A DNA stretch of 64,000 nucleotides. Origin: Actinomyces glycerinitolerans. Its GTDB lineage: Bacteria; Actinomycetota; Actinomycetes; Actinomycetales; Actinomycetaceae. A model generated the notes under the pieces. It was given only the letters and a program-made list of their open reading frames with translations, was not told the DNA's origin and ran no database searches. Position 1 is the stretch's first letter. The number at the start of each line of letters is the position of its first letter. A program made the position numbers and the translations under genes. Below, in pieces: positions 7,490 through 14,581 of the stretch. The stretch lies in NCBI RefSeq assembly GCF_900098745.1, contig NZ_FQTT01000014.1, positions 124,001 through 188,000 of the forward strand, written 5' to 3'.

Positions 7490-8851
7490 GTGACCACTCC
7501 CGCCCCGACCGGCCCCGAAACCAGCTTCGCCGAAGCCGCCCTCGACCGCGCGCCCGCAGGCGCCCCCGGCACCGAACTGCGCCTCGTCGACGACGGCGCC
7601 ACGATCCGCCGCTCGATCCTGCCCGGCGGGGTGCGGGTGATCACCGAGCACGTGCCCGCACTGCGCTCGGCCTCACTGGGCATGTGGTTCGGCGTCGGCA
7701 GCCGCGACGAGCGCGCCGGCCAGGAGGGCTCCACCCACTTCCTGGAGCACCTGCTGTTCAAGGGCACCGCCACGCGCAGTGCCCACGACATCGCCGAGGC
7801 CTTCGACATGATCGGTGGGGAGTCCAACGCCGCCACCTCCAAGGAGCACACCTCCTACTACGCCCGCGTGCTCGGCCCGGACGACCTGACCGCCCTGGAC
7901 GTGCTCGCCGACATGGTCACCTCCTCCCGCCTGGACCCGGGCGAGGTGGAGACCGAACGCGGCGTGATCGTCTCCGAGCTGGCCGACGCCGCCGACGACC
8001 CCGCCGAAATCGCCCAGGAGGCTTTCGCTCGCGCCGCCTTCGGTGACGACACCCCGCTGGGGCGCCCCATCGGCGGCACCTACGAGACGGTCTCGGCGGT
8101 GCCCCGCGACGCCGTGTGGGAGCACTACCAGCGCACTTATGCCTCCGACACGCTCGTGGTCGCGGCCGCCGGCGCCGTCGACCACGACGAGATCTGCGCG
8201 CGCGTGGCCGCCGACCTGGCCGCCGCCGGCTGGGACACCAGCGGCGCCGTCGCCCCGCGTCCGCGCCGCTTCGAGACCGAACCCGCGGCGGAGCTGACGG
8301 TTCATGACATCACGGTGAACCGGGAGGCCGAGCAGTCCCACGTCTACCTCGCCTGCCAGGGCATTCCGGCGCTGGATGAGCGCCGCTGGACCATGAGCGT
8401 GCTCACCACCATCCTCGGCGGCGGCATGTCCTCGCGCCTGTTCCAGGAGATCCGCGAGAAGCGCGGTTTGGCCTACACCACCTACGCCTTCGACACCCCC
8501 TACGCCGGGGCGGGCGCCTTCGGGCTGTATGCCGGCTGCGCCCCCGGCGACGTCGATGAGGTGCTGACCGTCATGGCCGGCGAGTTCGAGTCGCTGGCCG
8601 CCGACGGCGTCACCGAGCGCGAACTGGAGCGCGCCCGCGGGCAGATCCGCGGCTCCATGGTGCTCGGGGGAGAGGACTCCCTGGCGCGCATGGGGCGGCT
8701 GGGACGCGCCGAGGTCGTCACCGGCCGGCTGCGCTCCATGGAGGAGAACCTGCGCCGCCTGGACGCGGTCACCGCCGACGACGTGCGCGCCCTGGCGGCC
8801 CAGCTCGCCGCCCAGGAGCGCTGCCGCGTGGTGGTCGGGCCGGAGGCCTGA
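7490..8851 (+). CDS. M16 family zinc peptidase (PepR type)
   Basis: A 453-residue single-unit member of the pitrilysin family, related to mitochondrial processing peptidase beta. The inverted zinc motif HxxEH is at H83-F-L-E86-H87, and the distal zinc ligand is likely the glutamate in ERGVIVSELAD about 76 residues later. The C-terminal half carries GGGMSSRLFQEIREKRGLAY, typical of the second M16 domain. Its place directly after pnp and before dapB is conserved in actinobacteria, where the gene is often called pepR; its natural substrate is unknown. The start is GTG at 7490 with no ribosome-binding site but a close -10 box, consistent with a leaderless message. Confidence 0.9.
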   Translation: MTTPAPTGPETSFAEAALDRAPAGAPGTELRLVDDGATIRRSILPGGVRVITEHVPALRSASLGMWFGVGSRDERAGQEGSTHFLEHLLFKGTATRSAHDIAEAFDMIGGESNAATSKEHTSYYARVLGPDDLTALDVLADMVTSSRLDPGEVETERGVIVSELADAADDPAEIAQEAFARAAFGDDTPLGRPIGGTYETVSAVPRDAVWEHYQRTYASDTLVVAAAGAVDHDEICARVAADLAAAGWDTSGAVAPRPRRFETEPAAELTVHDITVNREAEQSHVYLACQGIPALDERRWTMSVLTTILGGGMSSRLFQEIREKRGLAYTTYAFDTPYAGAGAFGLYAGCAPGDVDEVLTVMAGEFESLAADGVTERELERARGQIRGSMVLGGEDSLARMGRLGRAEVVTGRLRSMEENLRRLDAVTADDVRALAAQLAAQERCRVVVGPEA

Positions 8852-8922
8852 TAGGTAGTAGCGGACGGTGCGGTCGTAAACAGCGATCGCGGCGGCGGTG
8901 AGGATGCGGTGAGTGACCGGGC

Positions 8923-9315
8923 TCAGCCTTGTGGCTGCCGTCCCCGAAGCCACTGCGGCTGGCATACAGCAAAAACGAAGAAGAGGACTGCTGCGATGAT
9001 CCATGCCCCGAGCGTGCCCGAGGGGTGAGTGATGGCAGCCACGACCATGACTCCCAGACCCACGGCAGCGACTACCTTCAGCCACTTAATGTCCGTGGTG
9101 GCCGCGAGTGCCGTACCGATGGCGGACGCCGCGATGGCGATCGTCATCGCTCGCTGCGGGGTATCCCAGTTCAGGTGGACGAGAACCCCACTCAGGGCGG
9201 CGATGGCGGTAAAAGACAGCGATGGTACGACGCTCAGCCGACGTGCGATCTGCCGAACCTCGCGCGACCGGTCCTGGCATGCGCTGGATGACGAGTCATG
9301 GCCGAGCTGCGGCAT
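8923..9315 (-). CDS. Small four-helix membrane protein, hypothetical
   Basis: I do not recognise a family. The 130-residue product has a charged N-terminus (about 30 residues with Ser-rich and Arg-rich stretches) and four hydrophobic segments, roughly residues 33-52, 55-73, 77-95 and 100-119, ending in a short basic tail. ATG at 9315 is favoured over longer readings because AAGGAAG lies five bases before it. It is the only minus-strand gene between the M16 peptidase and dapB. With the PEBP gene and the second dapB start it makes up a segment that interrupts the conserved pnp-pepR-dapB order, so it may have arrived by insertion. Confidence 0.6.
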   Translation of the reverse strand: MPQLGHDSSSSACQDRSREVRQIARRLSVVPSLSFTAIAALSGVLVHLNWDTPQRAMTIAIAASAIGTALAATTDIKWLKVVAAVGLGVMVVAAITHPSGTLGAWIIAAVLFFVFAVCQPQWLRGRQPQG

Positions 9316-9483
9316 GGAGGCTTCCTTGGGTGTGAGATAACGCACTGATGCTATTGCAATGGCGTTGCGGGCGTCAACGCTCAGACGAGACTCATGACGG
9401 ATGCTCGGAGGCACGGTTTTCGGGGTGCCGCGACGATGATGTCGTTGCTGCTGGTCGACGCGCGTGTTGCTAGGGACTGCCAC

Positions 9484-9489
9484 TAGGGT
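9484..9489 (+). promoter_or_regulatory. -10 box before the dapB-like fragment
   Basis: TAGGGT lies six bases before the ATG at 9496, the same arrangement as TAGGAT before intact dapB at 10203. The promoter therefore looks duplicated together with the dapB start. Confidence 0.5.
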
Positions 9490-9495
9490 GTGGCC

Positions 9496-9561
9496 ATGAC
9501 CATACGCATTGCAGTGACAGGCGTCACCGGGCGCATGGGGGCCACCGGAGACCGACCATGA
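9496..9561 (+). pseudogene. Truncated 5' end of a second dapB (21 codons)
   Basis: The frame encodes MTIRIAVTGVTGRMGATG and then stops, overlapping the next gene by ATGA. This is the Rossmann nucleotide-binding start of dihydrodipicolinate reductase: compare MSIAVAVVGAAGRMGST of the intact dapB 0.7 kb downstream. The promoter box and its 6-nt spacing are preserved as well. The two DNA copies are similar but clearly diverged, so this is not a very recent tandem copy. The fragment may serve today as a translated leader feeding ribosomes into the PEBP gene through the overlap. Confidence 0.65.
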
Positions 9562-10064
9562 ATTCGCCTCAGGCCACGCAGTTGACGCTCAGCTCCGACT
9601 GCATCGACGACGACGGTCGCTTCAGAACGCGATACACCGGACGCGGTGAGGACGTCTCACCGGAGCTGCGGTTGCAAGGGCTGGATGCCCGCGCGAAGAC
9701 TCTGGCGGTTACGCTCGAGGACCTGACTCATCCGTTGTTCGGAACCATGGCCCACTGGGTGGCGTGGAACATTCCCGCGGGCGAGCTGATTCCCGAGGCC
9801 ATCCCGCCGGGCCGAATCAGTCCCGGCACCGGGATAGTCCAGGGGATCGCCTACGGCCTGCACCGGTACCGCGGGCCGAAGCCTCCCCGCGGTACCACCC
9901 ACACCTACCGCTTCACCGTGTATGCCCTTGACACCGTCCTGCGCCTTTCTGATCGGAGCCGGCTTCCCGGGCTCAAGCGGGCCATCGCTGGGCACGTGCT
10001 CCAGCAGGCAGAGCTGACTGGTACCTGCGAATCCCGTCTACGACCGCGCCGCCCGGGTGCTTGA
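9558..10064 (+). CDS. YbhB/YbcL family PEBP-like protein
   Basis: A 168-residue member of the phosphatidylethanolamine-binding / Raf kinase inhibitor-like family. Family marks are the start LTLSSDCIDDDGRF, GEDVSPELRL near 32-41, the loop DLTHPLFGTMAHWVAWNIP, and GPKPPRGTTHTYRFTVYALD. Bacterial members are small cytoplasmic proteins with a ligand-binding pocket and poorly defined roles. There is no separate ribosome-binding site of note; the start overlaps the stop of the 21-codon dapB-like fragment, which suggests translational coupling. A 121-bp inverted-repeat element begins 10 bp after the stop. Confidence 0.85.
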   Translation: MNSPQATQLTLSSDCIDDDGRFRTRYTGRGEDVSPELRLQGLDARAKTLAVTLEDLTHPLFGTMAHWVAWNIPAGELIPEAIPPGRISPGTGIVQGIAYGLHRYRGPKPPRGTTHTYRFTVYALDTVLRLSDRSRLPGLKRAIAGHVLQQAELTGTCESRLRPRRPGA

Positions 10065-10073
10065 GCCGAAAAG

Positions 10074-10194
10074 TGTCCAGAATCGGCACAAACGCCGCCG
10101 GAGCTGCTGAGCGCAGGTCGTAAAACCGCATGATTCCAACGATCCAGAAACCGCCGGAAAGGGTCTGAGGGCTCGTTTGTCCCGAATTTGGACA
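10074..10194. mobile_element. MITE-like element with 21-bp imperfect terminal inverted repeats
   Basis: The left end 10074-10094 begins TGTCCAGAATCGG and the right end 10174-10194 finishes CCGAATTTGGACA; read as inverted repeats the 21-bp ends match at about 17 positions. The 121-bp interior has no reading frame. Ends of the form TGTCC...GGACA are seen in several insertion sequence families. No clear target duplication is visible. The right end lies eight bases before the dapB -10 box, so it supplies the sequence where a -35 would be. Confidence 0.45.
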
Positions 10195-10202
10195 GCCCTG
10201 GC

Positions 10203-10208
10203 TAGGAT
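10203..10208 (+). promoter_or_regulatory. -10 box of leaderless dapB
   Basis: TAGGAT followed by six bases and the ATG. No ribosome-binding site is present, so the transcript very likely starts at the initiation codon. Confidence 0.55.
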
Positions 10209-10214
10209 GCCCAC

Positions 10215-10967
10215 ATGAGTATTGCTGTTGCCGTAGTCGGCGCCGCGGGGCGCATGGGGTCCACCGTCTGCCAGGCCGTTCAGGACGCCGACGGGCTCGC
10301 GCTCGTCGCCCGCCTCGACGTCGGCGATGAGCTCACCGCCGCGAACCTGGCCGGCGCCCAGGTGGCCGTCGACTTCACCCACCCCTCGGTCACCGAGGAC
10401 AACGTTCACGCCCTGATCGACGCCGGTGTTGACGTGGTGGTGGGCACCACCGGCTGGACGGACGCCGCCTACGAGCGCGTGCGCGAGCACCTCGCCCGGC
10501 CCGAGGCGGCCGGCCGCAGCGTCATCATTGCCCCGAACTTCGCCCTGTCCGCGGTGCTGACCATGTCCTTCGCCGCGAAGGCCGCCCGCTACTTCGAGTC
10601 CGCCGAGGTCATCGAGCTGCACCACCCCAACAAGGTGGACGCCCCCTCCGGCACCGCCATCGCCACCGCCCGCGGCATTGCCGCCGCCCGCGCCGAGGCC
10701 GGGCTGGGCCCGGTGCCCGACGCCACCGAGACCGACCCCGACGGCGCCCGCGGCGCCGTGGTCGACGGCGTGCATGTGCACGCCGTGCGCCTGCGCGGAC
10801 TGACCGCCCACGAGGAGGTCGTGCTCGGCAATCCCGGCGAGCAGCTGACCATCCGCACCGACTCCTTCGACCGCGCCAGCTTCATGCCGGGCGTGGTGCT
10901 GGCCGTGCGCGAGGTCGGCGGGCGCGAGGGCCTGACCATCGGCCTGGACCGGTTGCTCGACCTGTGA
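10215..10967 (+). CDS. dapB: 4-hydroxy-tetrahydrodipicolinate reductase
   Basis: The second committed enzyme of the diaminopimelate/lysine pathway, reducing the DapA product with NAD(P)H. At 250 residues it has the usual actinobacterial length. GAAGRMGS at 9-16 is the nucleotide loop, GTTGW at 77-81 and PNFALS near 107-112 are conserved, and ELHHPNKVDAPSGTA at 134-148 carries the catalytic His and Lys (H136/H137, K140). ATG at 10215 gives the expected N-terminus. The gene is close to dapA (0.9 kb further on) with an acetyltransferase gene on the other strand between them; both dap genes appear to have their own leaderless promoters. Confidence 0.96.
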   Translation: MSIAVAVVGAAGRMGSTVCQAVQDADGLALVARLDVGDELTAANLAGAQVAVDFTHPSVTEDNVHALIDAGVDVVVGTTGWTDAAYERVREHLARPEAAGRSVIIAPNFALSAVLTMSFAAKAARYFESAEVIELHHPNKVDAPSGTAIATARGIAAARAEAGLGPVPDATETDPDGARGAVVDGVHVHAVRLRGLTAHEEVVLGNPGEQLTIRTDSFDRASFMPGVVLAVREVGGREGLTIGLDRLLDL

Positions 10968-11057
10968 CCCCGCGCGGTGCCCGGCTCCGGAGCCGCCGGT
11001 TGCGTGGCGCGCGGCAGCCGGCGCCGGGCGCGTGGAGGCTCGGACGGCCGCAGGCGC

Positions 11058-11723
11058 TTACAGGACGGCGGCCCAGCAGTCCTCGGTGACGCCCTGCCCG
11101 ACGGGCAGCTCCCGGAACGAGCCCGTGCGGGTCAGCCCGGCGCCGTGCAGGAACCCGGCCAAGGACTCGTCCCCGCGCACCGCCCACGCCAGTAGCACGC
11201 CGGCCCCTTGGGCGCGCGCCTGATCCGTGGCCGCGGCCAGCAGCCGGGAGCCGTGCCCGCGGCGCTGCTGGCCCGGGGCGACGCCGAGCGCAGTGATCTC
11301 CAGGCCCCGTTCGCTCGTGGGGGCCGGGTTTGCCGCCGCGTCGTCGTCGACTCGGCTCGTCTTGCCCGCGGCCCTCGTCGCATCCGCGCCGTCAGGGGAG
11401 GGCGCGACGCCGATCAGGCCCGCCACCTCGCCGCCCTCATCCACGGCCACGAGTACGCGGTGCGCCGGCGACGGCGGAGCCACCACCGCCTGCTCCCAGC
11501 CGGCGGCGATCACCGGTGCTGCCATCATCGCCTCGACTCCCGCCGGCAGCGGCGCGTCGTGGGCGTCCGTATACGCGGCCCGGAGCGAGGCCAGCATGGC
11601 CGCGGCATGCACCCGTCCGATCGCGTCCAGGTCCGCGGCGGTGGCCTCACGCACGAAGCCGGCGGCGGATGGGGAAGAAGCCGGCGGGCGGGGCGATCCG
11701 TCGGGGAGGCGCGTATCAGTCAT
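11058..11723 (-). CDS. GNAT family N-acetyltransferase
   Basis: A 221-residue acetyl-CoA-dependent acyltransferase of unknown substrate. The acetyl-CoA loop is in ITALGVAPGQQRRGHGSRLL (Q/R-x-x-G-x-G/A form) near residues 143-162, followed by an alpha helix and GFLHGAGLTRTG, the usual end of the fold. The first 25 residues are Pro/Ser-rich and probably disordered, and an Ala/Asp-rich insertion precedes the CoA site. ATG at 11723 is supported by TAGGCT seven bases upstream (11731-11736), a leaderless arrangement. It lies between dapB and dapA on the opposite strand, with no evident link to lysine synthesis. Confidence 0.85.
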   Translation of the reverse strand: MTDTRLPDGSPRPPASSPSAAGFVREATAADLDAIGRVHAAAMLASLRAAYTDAHDAPLPAGVEAMMAAPVIAAGWEQAVVAPPSPAHRVLVAVDEGGEVAGLIGVAPSPDGADATRAAGKTSRVDDDAAANPAPTSERGLEITALGVAPGQQRRGHGSRLLAAATDQARAQGAGVLLAWAVRGDESLAGFLHGAGLTRTGSFRELPVGQGVTEDCWAAVL

Positions 11724-11730
11724 GTCGCCG

Positions 11731-11736
11731 AGCCTA
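11731..11736 (-). promoter_or_regulatory. -10 box of the leaderless acetyltransferase gene
   Basis: On the minus strand TAGGCT is separated by seven bases from the ATG at 11723. There is no ribosome-binding site. Confidence 0.5.
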
Positions 11737-11855
11737 TGCGCCCGTACCGGCCGAAGTCGCCTTCACCCCGCATGCTCGCCCGTCGTATCCGCAATGTCCC
11801 CCGCCTCCGGCCGCTCACTGTGCGACCGGACCCGTCGCCGGAGCGGCAATACCGT

Positions 11856-11861
11856 TACGCT
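11856..11861 (+). promoter_or_regulatory. -10 box of leaderless dapA
   Basis: TACGCT lies seven bases before the dapA ATG, and no ribosome-binding site intervenes. Confidence 0.5.
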
Positions 11862-11868
11862 GCTCACT

Positions 11869-12765
11869 ATGAGCATTCTTCCCAGCCGCTCCTTCGGCTC
11901 CGTCGGCGTAGCCATGGTCACCCCCTTCACCCCGGAGGGGGACATCGACGTCGAGGCCGCCCAGAAGTTGGCCGTCTCGCTGGTTGACGACGGCGCCGAC
12001 ATGATCCTGCTGGCCGGCACGACGGGCGAGGCCCCCACCACCCACTTGCCGGAGAAGCAGACGCTGCTGCGTGAGGTGAAGGACGCGCTCGCCGGCCGGG
12101 CCATGCTCATTGCCGGCGCCGGATCCAATGACACCGCCCATGCGGTGCGCATCGGAGTGGGCTCCCAGGAGGCCGGCGCGCAGGGGCTGCTCATCAACGC
12201 CCCCTACTACAATCGCCCCAGCCAGGAGGGCGTCTACCAGCACATCATGGCGGTGGTTGAGGCCACCGACCTGCCGGTCATGGTCTACGACATTCCCGGC
12301 CGCACCGGCGTGAAGATCACCGACGATACCCTCGCCCGCCTGGCCGAGCATGAGCGGGTGCTCGCGGTCAAGGACGCCACCGGCGACGTCGAGCAGGGCT
12401 TCGAGCGCATGGAGGCCACCGGCCTGGAGTACTACTCCGGCGATGACGGGCTGAACTTCGCCTGGCTCACCCATGGCGCCAGCGGCGTCGTCTCCGTGGT
12501 CGCCCACGCCGACGCCCACTCCTGGCGGGAGATGATCCGCGAGGTCGACGCCGGTGACCTTCCCGGCGCCCGCGCCGTCGCCCAGCGCATGCGCCCGTTG
12601 GTGCGCGCCATCATGGGCGGTGGCCAGGGTGCGGTGATGGCCAAGGAGGCACTCGCGTTGCAGGGGCGCCTGCCCAGTGCCACCGTGCGCCTGCCCCTGG
12701 TACGTGCCACCGCCGCCGAGGTCGCTGCTCTGCGCGATAGCCTCGAGGCCGCCGGGCTGCTCTGA
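11869..12765 (+). CDS. dapA: 4-hydroxy-tetrahydrodipicolinate synthase
   Basis: A class I aldolase of 298 residues that condenses pyruvate with aspartate semialdehyde, opening the diaminopimelate/lysine branch. Signatures: GVAMVTPFTPEGDID near 13-27, LAGTTGEAPTTHLPEKQ at 48-64 with the Thr-Thr-Gly substrate loop, APYYNRPSQEG at 111-121, Tyr140 in VYDIPGRTG, and the Schiff-base Lys168 in AVKDATGD. A much longer reading of the frame runs back through the neighbouring promoter and acetyltransferase gene and is not credible; ATG at 11869 matches the family. Together with dapB it supplies diaminopimelate or lysine to the cell wall enzymes encoded at 30-40 kb. Confidence 0.96.
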   Translation: MSILPSRSFGSVGVAMVTPFTPEGDIDVEAAQKLAVSLVDDGADMILLAGTTGEAPTTHLPEKQTLLREVKDALAGRAMLIAGAGSNDTAHAVRIGVGSQEAGAQGLLINAPYYNRPSQEGVYQHIMAVVEATDLPVMVYDIPGRTGVKITDDTLARLAEHERVLAVKDATGDVEQGFERMEATGLEYYSGDDGLNFAWLTHGASGVVSVVAHADAHSWREMIREVDAGDLPGARAVAQRMRPLVRAIMGGGQGAVMAKEALALQGRLPSATVRLPLVRATAAEVAALRDSLEAAGLL

Positions 12766-12823
12766 GCCCGGGCGCCTCCGGTCCCGCTGGCTCCGATCCA
12801 GCCGGCTCCGTACGCCGCCGCGC

Positions 12824-14581
12824 TCAGGCGCCGTCGACGCGGCCGAGGATCTGCTCGCGCACCACGCGGCGCAGGATCTTGCCGATCTGGGAGCGCGGCA
12901 TCTCCTCGATGATCTCCAGGTGACGCGGCAGCGCGTAGTGGGGGAGCACCCGCTCGGCGTGGGCACGCACCGTCTCCAGGGTGACCGCCCCGGCCGGCGT
13001 GCCCGGCTCCAGCACGACCGCCGCGCAAACCAGTTCCCCATTCGCCCCACCCGGCAGCCCGACGACGGCGACATCCGCGACGCCCTCCAGGCTCAGGATC
13101 GCCGCCTCCACCTGGGAGGGGTAGACGTTGAAGCCGCCGGTGAGGATCAGCTCGCGCCGCCGGTCGGCCATCCACAGGAAGGAGTCCTCCCGGCGCACCA
13201 TGTCCCCGGTGCGCAGCCAGCCGCCGGGCAGCATGGCGGCCGCCGTCGCCTCCGGGTCGTCCCAGTAGCCGGCGAAGACCTGCGGTCCTCGCACCAGCAG
13301 TTCGCCCGGCTCCCCGTCGGGCACCTCCCGCCCGGGGTCCGGGGCGTCGGGGTCCACCACCCTCACGTCGGTCGACGCGAAGGGCAGCCCCAGCGCCCCC
13401 AGACGGCGGCTGGGTCCCATGGGCGTACCCGAGACGATCGGGCTGGTCTCCGTCATCCCGTAGCCCTCCACGAAGTAGCCGCCGGTGGCGGCCTCCCACT
13501 CCGCCCCCACGGCCGGCGGCATCGGGGCCGCCCCGCACACGCCGTAGCGCAGGGTCTTCAGGGACACGCCCTTCTTCTGGGCGCCCCGCAGGATCCGCTC
13601 GAACATCACCGGCACCCCCACGAAGAACGTGAAGGGGCGGCGCTGGTGGGCCTCCAGCACCTGGCTGACCGAGAACTTCGGCAGCATCACCTGCGTGGCC
13701 GCCTTCTGCACCGCGCAGAACACGTTGAAGGTCAACCCGAAGGCGTGGAAGAAGGGCAGCAGCGCCAGGAAGGTCTCCCCGCCCTCGTGCAGCATCGGCA
13801 CCCAGGCGATCGCCTGGTTGGCGTTGGCGCGCAGGTTCTTGTGCGTGAGCATCGCGGCCTTGGGCATGCCGGTGGTGCCGCCCGTGTGCAGCAGCACGGC
13901 CACGTCATCCCCGCCCGGCTGCGGCCAGGAGGCCTCCAGCCGCGCCGCATGGGCCACCTCCCGGTCCCAGGAGCGCACGCCCGCCGGCAGCGATTCGGCC
14001 CGCATGGAGGCGCGAGTCTGGCGCGCCCTGGCCACGGGCAGGTGCAGAGCGGCGCGCAGCCGGGCGGGCATGGCGGCGGCCAGGTCCACGCTGAACACCG
14101 TGCGCCCGGCCAGCGGGTCGGCTCCCGGATCCGTGCCGCCGGCCGCCGTCGACGCCGGATCCAGCACCAGTTCGACGCCCTTCTCCCAGGCGATCACCAC
14201 CCGCGCGCCGTGGTGGGCCAGCTGGGCGCGGATCTCCTGCGCGGGGGCGAGCGGGTTGTGCTCGGCGACGATCGCCCCCAGTCGCAGCGCCCCGTAGATC
14301 GCCACCACGTGCTGCGGACAGTTCGGCATGAGCAGGGCGACCCGGTCGCCGGCCTTGACGCCCGCCCGGCGCAGCAGGCCCGCGGCGCGCTCGGAGGCCT
14401 CGAGCAGCTCACGGTAGGTCAGAGTCGCCCCCATGAAGTCCAGTGCGACCCGGTCCCCGTAGAACTCGGCGGCGGTGTCCAGGAGGTCTCCCAGCGGGCC
14501 CTCCGGGACGTCGATGACGGCGGGGATATTCGGCTGGTAGTGCGGGCGCCGGTACCGCTCGGCGTCCTCCACGTCGCTCAC
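12824..14581 (-). CDS. Long-chain acyl-CoA ligase, second of a tandem pair
   Basis: A 585-residue AMP-forming (ANL superfamily) ligase that activates fatty acids as CoA thioesters. Motifs in order: MPNCPQHVVAIYG, EHNPLAPAQEI, the phosphate loop HTGGTTGMPKAAMLTH, FFHAFG, GYGMTETSPIV, RRRELILTGGFNVYPSQVE, and near the end PRSQIGKILRRVVRE with the catalytic Lys. Its ATG overlaps the stop of the preceding ligase gene as ATGA, so the two are translationally coupled. The proteins share the same layout and many identical stretches, including LGAIVAEHNPLAPA, pointing to a tandem duplication. Substrate chain lengths cannot be told. Confidence 0.9.
   Translation of the reverse strand: MSDVEDAERYRRPHYQPNIPAVIDVPEGPLGDLLDTAAEFYGDRVALDFMGATLTYRELLEASERAAGLLRRAGVKAGDRVALLMPNCPQHVVAIYGALRLGAIVAEHNPLAPAQEIRAQLAHHGARVVIAWEKGVELVLDPASTAAGGTDPGADPLAGRTVFSVDLAAAMPARLRAALHLPVARARQTRASMRAESLPAGVRSWDREVAHAARLEASWPQPGGDDVAVLLHTGGTTGMPKAAMLTHKNLRANANQAIAWVPMLHEGGETFLALLPFFHAFGLTFNVFCAVQKAATQVMLPKFSVSQVLEAHQRRPFTFFVGVPVMFERILRGAQKKGVSLKTLRYGVCGAAPMPPAVGAEWEAATGGYFVEGYGMTETSPIVSGTPMGPSRRLGALGLPFASTDVRVVDPDAPDPGREVPDGEPGELLVRGPQVFAGYWDDPEATAAAMLPGGWLRTGDMVRREDSFLWMADRRRELILTGGFNVYPSQVEAAILSLEGVADVAVVGLPGGANGELVCAAVVLEPGTPAGAVTLETVRAHAERVLPHYALPRHLEIIEEMPRSQIGKILRRVVREQILGRVDGA

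Noticed and set aside
11227-11868. N-terminal extension of dapA by 214 codons
   Set aside because: It overlaps the acetyltransferase gene and its promoter and has no homology; DapA starts at 11869.
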